Positions 37,938 to 45,671 of a DNA stretch of 45,671 nucleotides are shown here, piece by piece. This DNA is from an uncultured Bacteroides sp. (lineage in GTDB: Bacteria > Bacteroidota > Bacteroidia > Bacteroidales > Bacteroidaceae): NCBI GenBank assembly GCA_944320945.1, contig CALUJK010000005.1:1-45671 (forward strand), written 5' to 3'. How positions within the stretch are numbered: position 1 is the stretch's first letter; each line of letters starts with the position of its first letter. The translations under genes and the position numbers were made by a program. A model generated the notes under the pieces. The model was not told the origin of the DNA and ran no database searches. It was given only the letters and a program-made list of their open reading frames with translations.

Positions 37938-37952
37938 TCAGGGCAGTCCTGA
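37938..37952 (+). other. small hairpin before rpsH
   Basis: TCAGG (37938-37942) pairs with CCTGA (37948-37952) around a 5-nt loop, and a T-rich stretch follows at 37965-37970. The stem is short; it may be a weak pause or a regulatory site, or it may be chance. Confidence 0.25.
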
Positions 37953-37972
37953 TTAATTTAATAATTTTTTAT

Positions 37973-38368
37973 ATGACAGATCCAATAGCAGATTATTTGA
38001 CGAGGTTGCGCAACGCTATTCAAGCGAAGCACAGAGTCGTGGAAGTTCCGGCTTCAAATTTGAAAAAGGAAATCACAAAAATCCTTTTTGAAAAAGGCTA
38101 CATTCTTAATTATAAGTTTGTAGAAGATGGTCCTCAGGGTACTATTAAAGTCGCTCTGAAGTATGATCCGGTAAACAAAGTAAACGCTATCAAGAAATTG
38201 GAGAGAATATCTTCTCCAGGTATGCGTAAATATACCGGTTATAAAGATATGCCGCGTGTTATTAATGGTTTGGGTATTGCTATCATATCTACTTCTAAAG
38301 GTGTAATGACTAATAAGGAAGCAGCTGAGTTGAAAATTGGTGGCGAAGTTTTGTGTTTCGTATATTAA
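37973..38368 (+). CDS. rpsH: 30S ribosomal protein uS8
   Basis: A 131-aa protein that binds 16S helix 21. TDPIADYLTRLRNA at the start and ISTSKGVMTNKEA near the end are hallmarks. In E. coli S8 represses the spc operon at rplE; no similar site was recognised here. rplF follows after 15 nt with a consensus Shine-Dalgarno. Confidence 0.98.
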   Translation: MTDPIADYLTRLRNAIQAKHRVVEVPASNLKKEITKILFEKGYILNYKFVEDGPQGTIKVALKYDPVNKVNAIKKLERISSPGMRKYTGYKDMPRVINGLGIAIISTSKGVMTNKEAAELKIGGEVLCFVY

Positions 38369-38369
38369 T

Positions 38370-38376
38370 AGGAGGT
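38370..38376 (+). promoter_or_regulatory. Shine-Dalgarno sequence of rplF
   Basis: AGGAGGT directly after the rpsH stop region, with its last G 8 nt before the ATG at 38384. Confidence 0.65.
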
Positions 38377-38383
38377 TTTAGCA

Positions 38384-38953
38384 ATGTCAAGAATAGGAAA
38401 ATTACCCATTAGTATTCCTGCGGGTGTTACAGTTACACTGAATGATAATATCGTTACTGTAAAGGGACCGAAAGGTGAGATGAGTCAATTTGTAAATCCT
38501 GCCATTTGTGTAAGTATTGCAGATGCTCACGTTGTTTTGACTGAGAATGAGAATGAGATGTTGGATAATCCGAAACAGAAACATGCATTTCATGGATTAT
38601 ACCGTGCATTGATTCATAATATGATAGTTGGCGTCTCTGAAGGATATAAGAAAGAGTTAGAACTTGTTGGTGTAGGTTATCGCGCTTCTAATCAAGGAAA
38701 TATTATTGAATTGGCTTTGGGATATACTCATAATATCTTTATTCAATTACCTCCTGAGGTAAAAGTTGAAACAAAGTCTGAGAGAAATAAGAATCCCTTG
38801 ATCATCTTAGAATCATGTGATAAGCAGTTGTTAGGTCAAGTTTGTTCTAAAATACGTTCTTTCCGTAAACCTGAACCATATAAAGGTAAAGGTATTAAGT
38901 TTGTTGGCGAAGAAATTCGTAGAAAGTCTGGTAAATCAGCCGGTGCTAAATAA
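38384..38953 (+). CDS. rplF: 50S ribosomal protein uL6
   Basis: A 189-aa protein near the factor-binding site, with two repeated alpha/beta domains. MSRIGKLPISIPAGV starts the first, and LELVGVGYRA and EPYKGKGIKF mark the second. Slightly longer than E. coli L6 (177 aa). Confidence 0.98.
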   Translation: MSRIGKLPISIPAGVTVTLNDNIVTVKGPKGEMSQFVNPAICVSIADAHVVLTENENEMLDNPKQKHAFHGLYRALIHNMIVGVSEGYKKELELVGVGYRASNQGNIIELALGYTHNIFIQLPPEVKVETKSERNKNPLIILESCDKQLLGQVCSKIRSFRKPEPYKGKGIKFVGEEIRRKSGKSAGAK

Positions 38954-38976
38954 TTATTTAAATTAAGGTTAGTATT

Positions 38977-39321
38977 ATGACATCAAAAATAGAAAGACGT
39001 ATAAAGATTAAGTACAGAGTACGTAATAAAATTTCAGGTACTCCGGAATGCCCGCGAATGAGTGTATTTAGAAGTAATAAACAAATCTACGTTCAGGTTA
39101 TAGATGACTTGTCCGGTAAGACTTTGGCCGCTGCTTCTTCATTGGGTATGACTGAAAAAATGCCGAAGAAAGAGCAGGCTGCTAAGGTTGGCGAGTTGAT
39201 TGCCAAAAAAGCTCAGGAGGCAGGCATTACTACCGTTGTTTTTGATCGTAATGGTTATTTGTATCATGGGAGAGTAAAAGAAGTAGCTGATGCTGCTCGT
39301 AACGGAGGACTTAAATTTTAA
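38977..39321 (+). CDS. rplR: 50S ribosomal protein uL18
   Basis: A 114-aa protein that binds 5S rRNA together with L5. A basic N-terminus ([13 protein letters not shown]) is followed by [14 protein letters not shown] and the C-terminal [14 protein letters not shown], all conserved. rpsE starts 5 nt downstream. Confidence 0.97.
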   Translation: MTSKIERRIKIKYRVRNKISGTPECPRMSVFRSNKQIYVQVIDDLSGKTLAAASSLGMTEKMPKKEQAAKVGELIAKKAQEAGITTVVFDRNGYLYHGRVKEVADAARNGGLKF

Positions 39322-39326
39322 TCATT

Positions 39327-39842
39327 ATGGCATTAAATAATAGAGTAAAAATTTCAAGCGATATAGAACTGAAAGATAGATTGGTTGCTATTAATCGTGT
39401 TACTAAGGTTACCAAGGGTGGTAGAACTTTTAGCTTCTCGGCAATTGTCGTAGTTGGTAATGAAGAAGGTATTATCGGTTGGGGCCTTGGAAAAGCGGGT
39501 GAAGTTACAGCTGCTATAGCCAAAGGTGTGGAAGCAGCGAAAAAGAACCTTACAAGGGTACCGGTTTTGAAAGGTACAGTACCTCATGAGCAGTCTGCAA
39601 AATTCGGAGGTGCAGAGGTATTTATAAAGCCAGCTTCTCATGGTACGGGTGTTGTGGCTGGTGGGGCAATGCGTGCGGTGCTTGAAAGTGTGGGCATTAC
39701 CGACGTGTTGGCTAAGTCCAAAGGCTCTTCAAATCCGCATAATTTAGTGAAAGCTACTATTTTGGCCCTGAGTGAGATGCGTGATGCTCGTATGGTTGCT
39801 CAAAATAGAGGAATTAGTATGGAAAAAGTATTTAGAGGATAA
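39327..39842 (+). CDS. rpsE: 30S ribosomal protein uS5
   Basis: A 171-aa protein important for decoding accuracy and the mRNA entry site. The N-terminal double-stranded RNA-binding domain contains [17 protein letters not shown]. The C-terminal domain has [16 protein letters not shown]. rpmD follows after 12 nt. Confidence 0.98.
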   Translation: MALNNRVKISSDIELKDRLVAINRVTKVTKGGRTFSFSAIVVVGNEEGIIGWGLGKAGEVTAAIAKGVEAAKKNLTRVPVLKGTVPHEQSAKFGGAEVFIKPASHGTGVVAGGAMRAVLESVGITDVLAKSKGSSNPHNLVKATILALSEMRDARMVAQNRGISMEKVFRG

Positions 39843-39847
39843 GGAGG
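39841..39847 (+). promoter_or_regulatory. Shine-Dalgarno sequence of rpmD
   Basis: AAGGAGG overlaps the last bases of the rpsE stop codon and lies 7 nt before the ATG at 39855; it supports that start for this short gene. Confidence 0.65.
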
Positions 39848-39854
39848 ATAAATT

Positions 39855-40031
39855 ATGCCAACGATAAAAATTAAGCAAGTTAAAAGTAGGATTGGTGCTC
39901 CTGCAGATCAGAAAAAAACTCTTGATGCTTTGGGGCTTCATAAACTGAATCGTGTGGTAGAACACGAATGTACTCCTTCTATTCTCGGTATGGTGGATAA
40001 GGTAAAGCATTTGGTTGCTATCGTTAAGTAA
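39855..40031 (+). CDS. rpmD: 50S ribosomal protein uL30
   Basis: A 58-aa protein read directly from the sequence. The start is MPTIKIKQVKSRIG, followed by the typical ALGLHKLNRVVEHE and the end GMVDKVKHLV. The position between rpsE and rplO is the standard one. Its start has a consensus Shine-Dalgarno. Confidence 0.96.
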   Translation: MPTIKIKQVKSRIGAPADQKKTLDALGLHKLNRVVEHECTPSILGMVDKVKHLVAIVK

Positions 40032-40061
40032 TTAACTGTTGAATATAAAAACGATTACAAT

Positions 40062-40508
40062 ATGAACTTAAGTAATTTAAAACCCGCTGAAGGATCTACT
40101 AAGACTAGAAAGAGAATAGGACGTGGTCCTGGTTCGGGTTTAGGCGGAACTTCTACTCGAGGTCATAAAGGAGCTAAATCCCGTTCTGGATATTCTAGAA
40201 AGATTGGCTTTGAAGGCGGTCAGATGCCTCTTCAACGTCGTGTTCCTAAATTTGGTTTTAAGAATATCAATCGTGTAGAGTATAAAGCTATAAATTTGGA
40301 TACAATCCAGAAACTGGTTGAAGCTAAGAATTTGCAAGCAGTAGGTTTGGAAGATTTTATTGCTGCGGGTTTTGTTTCTGCTAATCAGTTGGTAAAAGTA
40401 TTAGGTAACGGAACTTTAACTGCAAAGTTGGATGTGCAGGCACATGCATTCTCTAAGAGTGCTGTTGCTGCCATAGAAGCTGCAGGTGGACAAGTAGTAA
40501 AACTCTAA
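40062..40508 (+). CDS. rplO: 50S ribosomal protein uL15
   Basis: A 148-aa late-assembly protein. The long glycine- and arginine-rich extended arm contains [20 protein letters not shown], followed by [18 protein letters not shown]. secY begins 4 nt after its stop codon. Confidence 0.98.
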   Translation: MNLSNLKPAEGSTKTRKRIGRGPGSGLGGTSTRGHKGAKSRSGYSRKIGFEGGQMPLQRRVPKFGFKNINRVEYKAINLDTIQKLVEAKNLQAVGLEDFIAAGFVSANQLVKVLGNGTLTAKLDVQAHAFSKSAVAAIEAAGGQVVKL

Positions 40509-40512
40509 TTCA

Positions 40513-41853
40513 ATGAGAAAAGCTATTGAAACATTAAAGAATATATGGAAAATTGAGGATCTGAGACAACGGATCCTCATTACCATATTGTTTGTGGCAA
40601 TTTACCGTTTTGGTTCGTATGTGGTGTTGCCGGGTATTAATCCGTCAATGTTGACACAATTGCATCAACAAACGAGTGAGGGCCTTTTAGCATTGCTGAA
40701 TATGTTTTCTGGTGGAACATTTTCTAATGCATCTATTTTTGCATTGGGAATTATGCCCTATATTTCTGCCTCAATCGTGATTCAATTATTAGGTATAGCT
40801 GTTCCTTATTTTCAGAAGTTGCAGCGTGAGGGAGAGAGTGGAAGAAGAAAGATGAATCAGTATACACGTTACTTGACTATTCTTATTCTGTTAGTGCAGG
40901 CTCCTTCATATTTACTTAACCTTAAAATGCAGGCCGGTCCTTCTTTAAATGCTTCATTAGATTGGACTCTGTTCATGTTCACTTCCACTATAATCTTGGC
41001 AGCTGGAAGTATGTTTATTTTATGGCTTGGTGAAAGAATCACAGATAAAGGCATCGGCAATGGTATTTCATTGATAATCATGATCGGTATTATTGCTCGT
41101 TTGCCCCAGTCACTATTTCAGGAATTGATTTCTCGTATGACTGATAAGACGGGAGGTCTTGTAATGTTCTTGATAGAGATTGTTGTTCTGTTGGTTGTTA
41201 TTGCTTTTGCTATTTTGCTGGTGCAAGGTACTCGTAAGATTCCTGTGCAGTATGCGAAGAAAATAGTGGGGAATAAACAATATGGAGGTGCAAGACAATA
41301 TATTCCTTTGAAAGTCAATGCAGCAAATGTGATGCCTATTATTTTTGCTCAGGCTATTATGTTTATTCCTATTACAGTAGTGGGCTTTTCTAATGTAGAT
41401 AATGCTTCAGGTTTTGTGCGTGCGTTTACTGATCATACAAGTTTTTGGTATAATCTCGTTTTTGCCATATTGATTATTTTGTTTACTTATTTTTATACGG
41501 CAATAACGATTAATCCAACCCAAATGGCTGAAGATATGAAACGGAATAATGGTTTTATTCCGGGAATAAAGCCGGGAAAGCAGACTGCAGATTATATAGA
41601 CTTAATAATGTCTCGAATTACTCTGCCGGGTTCTTTCTTCTTAGCATTAGTTGCTATTATGCCGGCTTTTGCAGGTATATTTGGTGTACAGGCAGAGTTC
41701 GCTCAATTTTTTGGAGGAACTTCACTGTTGATTCTTGTAGGTGTCGTTTTGGATACTCTTCAGCAAGTTGAGAGTCATTTGTTGATGAGACATTATGATG
41801 GCTTGTTGAAATCTGGCCGTATTAAAGGTCGTAATGCTGTTGCAGCTTATTAA
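40513..41853 (+). CDS. secY: preprotein translocase subunit SecY
   Basis: A 446-aa channel subunit in the inner membrane with ten predicted membrane helices. The first segment shows ITILFVAIYRFGSYVVLPGI, and the plug region and the cytosolic loop GKQTADYIDLIMSRITLPGS are conserved. It works with SecE (16163) and SecG (not in the window). The spc section continues without a break into map. Confidence 0.98.
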   Translation: MRKAIETLKNIWKIEDLRQRILITILFVAIYRFGSYVVLPGINPSMLTQLHQQTSEGLLALLNMFSGGTFSNASIFALGIMPYISASIVIQLLGIAVPYFQKLQREGESGRRKMNQYTRYLTILILLVQAPSYLLNLKMQAGPSLNASLDWTLFMFTSTIILAAGSMFILWLGERITDKGIGNGISLIIMIGIIARLPQSLFQELISRMTDKTGGLVMFLIEIVVLLVVIAFAILLVQGTRKIPVQYAKKIVGNKQYGGARQYIPLKVNAANVMPIIFAQAIMFIPITVVGFSNVDNASGFVRAFTDHTSFWYNLVFAILIILFTYFYTAITINPTQMAEDMKRNNGFIPGIKPGKQTADYIDLIMSRITLPGSFFLALVAIMPAFAGIFGVQAEFAQFFGGTSLLILVGVVLDTLQQVESHLLMRHYDGLLKSGRIKGRNAVAAY

Positions 41854-41864
41854 ATCCTGAAGAA

Positions 41865-42665
41865 ATGATATTTCTCAAAACAGAGGATGAAATAAAGTTA
41901 CTTCGGCAAAGCAATCTGTTAGTTGGAAAAACTTTGGCAGAGGTGGCTAAATTTATAAAGCCGGGAGTGACTACAAAAGATTTGGATAAGATTGCAGAAG
42001 AGTTTATAAGGGATAATGGGGCAATTCCTACTTTTAAGGGATTTCCTAATCAGTATGGAGACTCATTCCCTGCTTCAATATGCACTTCTGTAAATGACCA
42101 AGTTGTTCATGGCATTCCAAGTGAAAAGGTGGTGTTGAAAGACGGAGACATTGTCTCGATTGATTGTGGAACATATTTGAATGGCTTTTGTGGAGATTCT
42201 GCTTATACCTTCTGTGTAGGAGAAGTTGAACCTGAAGTTCTTCAGTTACTGAAAGTAACGAAAGAGGCATTATATAAGGGAATTCAACAGGCTGTTGTGG
42301 GGAAACGTTTGGGGGATATTGGATATGCTATTCAACAGCATTGTGAAACTCACTCCTATGGTGTAGTGCGTGAATTTGTAGGTCATGGTATTGGTAAGGA
42401 TATGCATGAAGATCCTCAAGTTCCCAATTATGGACGACGTGGTTATGGGACTGCAATAAAGAAAGGATTGTGCATAGCAATTGAACCGATGATAACTTTA
42501 GGTGATAGGCATATTGTTATGGAAAATGATGGTTGGACTGTTCGGACAAAGGATCGGAAATGTGCGGCTCATTATGAACATACAATTGCGGTTGATGAAC
42601 AAGGAGCGAATATTTTATCCTCATTTCAATATATAGAAGAAGTTTTAGGAAATAAAGCGATTTAA
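41865..42665 (+). CDS. map: methionine aminopeptidase, type I
   Basis: Removes the initiator Met from new proteins; cytosolic dinuclear metalloenzyme of 266 aa. Metal ligands appear in order: the two Asp in [17 protein letters not shown], His in [13 protein letters not shown], Glu in AIEPMI and Glu near the C-terminus (VDEQG). There is no type II insertion or N-terminal SH3/zinc extension. The secY-map-infA order is shared with Gram-positive genomes. infA follows after 4 nt. Confidence 0.97.
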   Translation: MIFLKTEDEIKLLRQSNLLVGKTLAEVAKFIKPGVTTKDLDKIAEEFIRDNGAIPTFKGFPNQYGDSFPASICTSVNDQVVHGIPSEKVVLKDGDIVSIDCGTYLNGFCGDSAYTFCVGEVEPEVLQLLKVTKEALYKGIQQAVVGKRLGDIGYAIQQHCETHSYGVVREFVGHGIGKDMHEDPQVPNYGRRGYGTAIKKGLCIAIEPMITLGDRHIVMENDGWTVRTKDRKCAAHYEHTIAVDEQGANILSSFQYIEEVLGNKAI

Positions 42666-42669
42666 AAGT

Positions 42670-42888
42670 ATGGCAAAGCAATCTGCAATAGAGCAAGACG
42701 GGGTTATTGTTGAAGCATTGTCGAATGCAATGTTTCGTGTTGAATTAGAAAATGGACATGAGATAACTGCGCATATTTCCGGTAAGATGCGAATGCATTA
42801 CATTAAGATATTGCCAGGGGATAAAGTTAGAGTTGAAATGTCTCCTTATGATTTATCAAAGGGGAGAATTGTTTTTAGATATAAATAA
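42670..42888 (+). CDS. infA: translation initiation factor IF-1
   Basis: A 72-aa OB-fold protein that binds the A site of the 30S subunit. The sequence runs [16 protein letters not shown], then [17 protein letters not shown] and ends in KGRIVFRYK, all typical. The length is exactly the family norm. Confidence 0.98.
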   Translation: MAKQSAIEQDGVIVEALSNAMFRVELENGHEITAHISGKMRMHYIKILPGDKVRVEMSPYDLSKGRIVFRYK

Positions 42889-42898
42889 CTATTGAGAT

Positions 42899-43015
42899 AT
42901 GAAAGTAAGAGCATCTTTGAAAAAACGTACGCCAGAATGTAAGATTGTTAGACGTAATGGCCGTTTGTATGTTATTAATAAGAAAAATCCTAAGTATAAA
43001 CAACGTCAAGGATAA
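42899..43015 (+). CDS. rpmJ: 50S ribosomal protein bL36 (zinc-free form)
   Basis: A 38-aa protein, read directly from the sequence: [15 protein letters not shown] at the start and NPKYKQRQG at the end. Only one Cys (residue 14) remains. The other Cys and His positions of the classical zinc knuckle are Lys, Asn or Tyr, so this is the zinc-independent form. It lies 10 nt after infA, as in many bacteria. Confidence 0.95.
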   Translation: MKVRASLKKRTPECKIVRRNGRLYVINKKNPKYKQRQG

Positions 43016-43047
43016 TTTGTTATTTTTGCAAAAAAAATAATTAGTAT

Positions 43048-43428
43048 ATGGCTATAAGAATAGTTGGTGTCGATTTGCCTCAGAATAAGAGAGGTGAGAT
43101 TGCGTTGACCTATATATATGGAATAGGTCGTAGTAGTTCTGCAAAAATCTTGGATAAAGCAGGTGTTGATAGAGATTTGAAAGTAAAAGATTGGACAGAT
43201 GAACAAGCAGCTAAGATTCGTGAGATTATTGGCGCTGAGTATAAGGTTGAGGGAGACTTGCGTTCGGAAGTTCAGTTGAATATTAAACGCTTAATGGATA
43301 TCGGTTGTTATCGTGGAGTACGTCACCGTATCGGTTTGCCCGTTAGAGGACAAAGCACGAAGAATAATGCTCGTACTCGTAAAGGTAAGAAGAAAACCGT
43401 TGCTAATAAGAAAAAAGCTACTAAATAA
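43048..43428 (+). CDS. rpsM: 30S ribosomal protein uS13
   Basis: A 126-aa protein of the 30S head that touches P-site tRNA and forms inter-subunit bridges. The helix-two-turn-helix part has [12 protein letters not shown], and the basic C-terminal tail includes [20 protein letters not shown]. It begins the alpha section; only 32 nt separate it from rpmJ, too little for an E. coli-like S4-binding leader. Confidence 0.98.
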   Translation: MAIRIVGVDLPQNKRGEIALTYIYGIGRSSSAKILDKAGVDRDLKVKDWTDEQAAKIREIIGAEYKVEGDLRSEVQLNIKRLMDIGCYRGVRHRIGLPVRGQSTKNNARTRKGKKKTVANKKKATK

Positions 43429-43439
43429 TAATTGTTAAT

Positions 43440-43829
43440 ATGGCAAAAAAGACAGTTGCAGCAAAAAAAAGAAATGTGAAAGTGGATGCAAATGGCCAGT
43501 TGCATGTGCATTCCTCTTTTAACAACATTATTGTTTCTTTGGCAAATAGTGAGGGGCAGATTATTTCATGGTCTTCTGCTGGAAAAATGGGATTTAGAGG
43601 TTCTAAAAAGAACACTCCGTATGCAGCACAGATGGCTGCTCAAGATTGTGCAAAAGTAGCATATGATCTTGGATTGAGAAAAGTGAAGGCTTATGTAAAG
43701 GGACCGGGTAATGGTCGTGAATCTGCAATTAGAACTATTCATGGCGCGGGTATTGAAGTTACTGAGATTATTGATGTAACGCCGTTACCTCATAACGGTT
43801 GTCGTCCTCCGAAAAGACGTAGAGTTTAA
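43440..43829 (+). CDS. rpsK: 30S ribosomal protein uS11
   Basis: A 129-aa protein of the 30S platform at the mRNA exit. [18 protein letters not shown] and the C-terminal [12 protein letters not shown] are hallmarks; the Asn-Gly pair is the site that forms isoaspartate in E. coli. It is followed by a structured 114-nt gap before rpsD. Confidence 0.98.
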   Translation: MAKKTVAAKKRNVKVDANGQLHVHSSFNNIIVSLANSEGQIISWSSAGKMGFRGSKKNTPYAAQMAAQDCAKVAYDLGLRKVKAYVKGPGNGRESAIRTIHGAGIEVTEIIDVTPLPHNGCRPPKRRRV

Positions 43830-43846
43830 TTTTTATTTTTAATAAA

Positions 43847-43916
43847 ATGAAACTTGATTTTGTTTTGGATTGTAATTTTCTCTCTGCAATCGCGGCTGCA
43901 ACAAATTTAAGTTCAT
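43847..43916 (+). promoter_or_regulatory. structured leader of rpsD, candidate S4-binding site
   Basis: The arms 43847-43864 and 43900-43916 pair over about 16 bp, with one G-U, one mismatch and one bulged A. Inside, 43885-43898 can form a small imperfect hairpin. The structure ends 27 nt before the rpsD ATG. In other bacteria S4 represses the alpha operon by binding a folded leader; transfer of that role to this site is an inference. Confidence 0.5.
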
Positions 43917-43942
43917 GCATAAAACAATTAAATAGAAAATAA
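43847..43942 (+). CDS. possible 31-aa leader ORF upstream of rpsD
   Basis: An ATG-to-TAA frame of 31 codons ([11 protein letters not shown]... ending LNRK) fills most of the rpsK-rpsD gap and stops one base before the rpsD ATG (TAAA ATG layout). No homologue is recognised and no Shine-Dalgarno precedes it. Its start codon lies in the left arm of the hairpin 43847-43916. It could be a leader peptide coupled to rpsD, or the frame could be accidental. Confidence 0.25.
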   Translation: MKLDFVLDCNFLSAIAAATNLSSCIKQLNRK

Positions 43943-43943
43943 A

Positions 43944-44549
43944 ATGGCTAGATATACTGGACCAAAATCGAGAATAGCCCGTAAATTCGGTGAGGGAATC
44001 TTTGGAGCAGATAAAGTATTATCAAAGAAAAATTATCCTCCCGGTCAGCATGGTAATTCGAGAAAAAGAAAAACTTCAGAATATGGTGTGCAACTTCGTG
44101 AGAAGCAAAAAGCTAAATATACCTATGGCGTTTTAGAAAAGCAGTTCCGTAACTTGTTCGAAAAGGCAGCTACTGCTAAAGGTATTACAGGTGAAGTTCT
44201 CCTCCAATTATTGGAAGGTCGTCTTGACAATGTTGTATTCCGTTTGGGTATTGCTCCGACACGTGCCGCTGCACGTCAGTTGGTAAGCCACAAGCATATT
44301 ACTGTGGATGGTGAGGTTGTGAACATACCTTCTTATGCTATTAAACCGGGTCAGATTGTTGGAGTTCGTGAGAAGTCTAAATCTTTGGAAGTCGTATTGA
44401 ATTCTTTGGCTGGTTTTAATCATAGTAAGTATCCGTGGTTGGAGTGGGATGATAATGCAAAAGCAGGTAAGTTCTTGCATGTGCCTGAAAGAGCAGACAT
44501 TCCTGAAAATATAAAAGAGCATTTAATCGTAGAATTGTATTCTAAATAA
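43944..44549 (+). CDS. rpsD: 30S ribosomal protein uS4
   Basis: A 201-aa primary 16S-binding protein and a frequent autoregulator. [17 protein letters not shown] starts the protein, and the S4 RNA-binding domain contains [27 protein letters not shown]. The N-terminal region lacks the zinc-binding cysteines of some S4 proteins. A 114-nt structured gap precedes it, and rpoA follows after 11 nt. Confidence 0.98.
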   Translation: MARYTGPKSRIARKFGEGIFGADKVLSKKNYPPGQHGNSRKRKTSEYGVQLREKQKAKYTYGVLEKQFRNLFEKAATAKGITGEVLLQLLEGRLDNVVFRLGIAPTRAAARQLVSHKHITVDGEVVNIPSYAIKPGQIVGVREKSKSLEVVLNSLAGFNHSKYPWLEWDDNAKAGKFLHVPERADIPENIKEHLIVELYSK

Positions 44550-44560
44550 TAATTAATTGC

Positions 44561-45553
44561 ATGGCGATATTAGCATTTCAAAAACCTGATAAAGTTTTAA
44601 TGTTGGAGGCGGATTCTAGATTCGGTAAATTCGAATTTCGTCCGTTGGAGCCGGGGTTTGGTATTACTGTCGGTAATGCACTGCGCCGCATCCTGCTTTC
44701 TTCATTGGAAGGTTTTGCTATCACTACTATTAAGATAGAAGGGGTGGAGCATGAATTTTCCAGTATACCCGGAGTAAGAGAGGATGTCACTAACATTATC
44801 TTGAATCTGAAACAAGTGAGATTCAAGCAAGTAGTTGAAGAATTCGAGAGTGAGAAAGTAAGTATTACAGTCGAGAATTCAAGTGAATTTAAAGCAGGTG
44901 ACATCGGTAAATACCTGACGGGATTTGAAGTGTTAAATCCTGAGTTAGTTATTTGTCATTTAGATTCTAAGGCTACAATGCAGATAGACATCACGATCAA
45001 TAAAGGACGTGGTTATGTTCCGGCTGATGAAAACCGTGAACTGTGCACGGACGTGAACGTGATACCTATAGATTCGATTTATACCCCGATACGTAATGTA
45101 AAGTATCAAGTTGAAAATTATCGTGTTGAACAAAAGACTGATTATGAAAAGTTGGTACTTGAAATTACTACGGATGGTTCCATTCACCCGAAAGAAGCTC
45201 TGAAAGAAGCTGCAAAAATCTTGATTTATCACTTCATGTTATTCTCTGATGAGAAAATTACTTTGGAGGCTAATGATGCTGAAGGTAATGAAGAATTTGA
45301 TGAAGAAGTTTTGCATATGCGTCAGTTGTTGAAGACCAAGCTTGTTGATATGGATCTTTCGGTTCGTGCTCTCAATTGCTTGAAAGCTGCCGATGTAGAA
45401 ACACTTGGTGATCTAGTGCAATTCAATAAGACGGATTTGCTGAAATTCAGAAATTTCGGAAAGAAATCGCTTACCGAGCTTGATGATTTGCTGGAAAGTC
45501 TGAATCTGTCGTTTGGAACCGATATTTCTAAATACAAATTGGATAAAGAATAA
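44561..45553 (+). CDS. rpoA: RNA polymerase subunit alpha
   Basis: A 330-aa assembly platform of RNA polymerase. The N-terminal dimerisation domain has [20 protein letters not shown] linker leads to the C-terminal domain (about 255-320) with [19 protein letters not shown], which contacts activators and UP elements. With rpoB and rpoC all three large core subunits are in this window. Confidence 0.99.
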   Translation: MAILAFQKPDKVLMLEADSRFGKFEFRPLEPGFGITVGNALRRILLSSLEGFAITTIKIEGVEHEFSSIPGVREDVTNIILNLKQVRFKQVVEEFESEKVSITVENSSEFKAGDIGKYLTGFEVLNPELVICHLDSKATMQIDITINKGRGYVPADENRELCTDVNVIPIDSIYTPIRNVKYQVENYRVEQKTDYEKLVLEITTDGSIHPKEALKEAAKILIYHFMLFSDEKITLEANDAEGNEEFDEEVLHMRQLLKTKLVDMDLSVRALNCLKAADVETLGDLVQFNKTDLLKFRNFGKKSLTELDDLLESLNLSFGTDISKYKLDKE

Positions 45554-45556
45554 ACA

Positions 45557-45671
45557 ATGAGACACAATAAGAAATTCAACCATTTGGGTCGTACTGCTTC
45601 TCATAGAAAGGCCATGTTGGCTAATATGGCTATTTCTCTGATTAAGCACAAAAGAATCACTACGACCGTTG
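45557..45671 (+). CDS. rplQ: 50S ribosomal protein bL17 (partial, cut by the window end)
   Basis: Only the first 38 codons are present. [17 protein letters not shown] is the conserved L17 start, followed by ALLKNMA-type helix residues ([15 protein letters not shown]). It begins 3 nt after the rpoA stop codon, its standard place. The 3' part lies beyond the window. Confidence 0.97.
   Translation, partial: MRHNKKFNHLGRTASHRKAMLANMAISLIKHKRITTTV

Noticed and set aside
43021..43028. TATTTTTG as an internal promoter before rpsM
   Set aside because: No -33 TTTG at the right distance and it lies in a T-rich stretch of a continuous operon; evidence too thin to list.

Overview
The window looks like a core chromosomal segment of a Bacteroidales bacterium, most likely Bacteroides or a close relative. 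Three things point there. At least five genes or operons are preceded by the Bacteroidetes promoter pair TTTG / TAnnTTTG, with 19-20 bp between the two boxes. Most start codons sit in A/T-rich leaders with no Shine-Dalgarno sequence. The protein families and gene order (rpsU-xerC-hpf, tRNAs-tuf-secE-nusG, rpoBC-DUF3467-rpsL) also fit that order. The species cannot be named from sequence reading alone.

Layout. 1-12.8 kb is a mixed housekeeping region: tRNA-Ser(CGA) with its own terminator on the minus strand, a small outer-membrane beta-barrel protein, primosomal helicase PriA, a low-molecular-weight tyrosine phosphatase, a minus-strand 7TM-HD phosphohydrolase of the PgpH type, glutamyl-tRNA synthetase, a minus-strand pair encoding an Xaa-Pro aminopeptidase and a gamma-carbonic-anhydrase-like protein, and a secreted GH20 beta-hexosaminidase. 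The 0.7 kb gap between the aminopeptidase and the hexosaminidase (10154-10852) is the most unusual non-coding stretch. It holds two good divergent promoters, an 87-nt near-perfect hairpin and a paired 11-bp direct repeat. 12.9-14.5 kb carries rpsU (bS21), a XerC/D recombinase and hibernation factor hpf.

14.4-27.4 kb is the tRNA-Thr/Tyr/Thr - tuf - tRNA-Trp - secE - nusG - rplKAJL - rpoBC block, ending in a very strong terminator. A small DUF3467 gene with its own -7 box follows. From 27.9 kb to the window edge runs one long co-directional superoperon: str genes (rpsL, rpsG, fusA), the S10 genes (rpsJ to rpsQ), the spc genes (rplN to secY), then map, infA, rpmJ and the alpha genes (rpsM, rpsK, rpsD, rpoA, rplQ, the last cut by the window end).

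Together the genes make the translation and transcription machinery: ribosomal proteins of both subunits, EF-Tu, EF-G, IF-1, three RNA polymerase subunits, NusG, the SecYE channel, methionine aminopeptidase, Glu-tRNA synthetase and five tRNAs. No mobile element, CRISPR array, phage or defence locus was seen, and I found no clear new multi-gene system. The points worth a second look are regulatory: a promoter nested inside a terminator upstream of the tRNA-tuf operon; consensus Shine-Dalgarno sequences on a few genes (hpf, rplW, rplF, rpmD, rplE) in a lineage whose ribosomes mostly ignore them; a structured leader with a 31-codon ORF before rpsD; an intrinsic-terminator-like attenuator between rplL and rpoB; and the long hairpin at 10429-10515.
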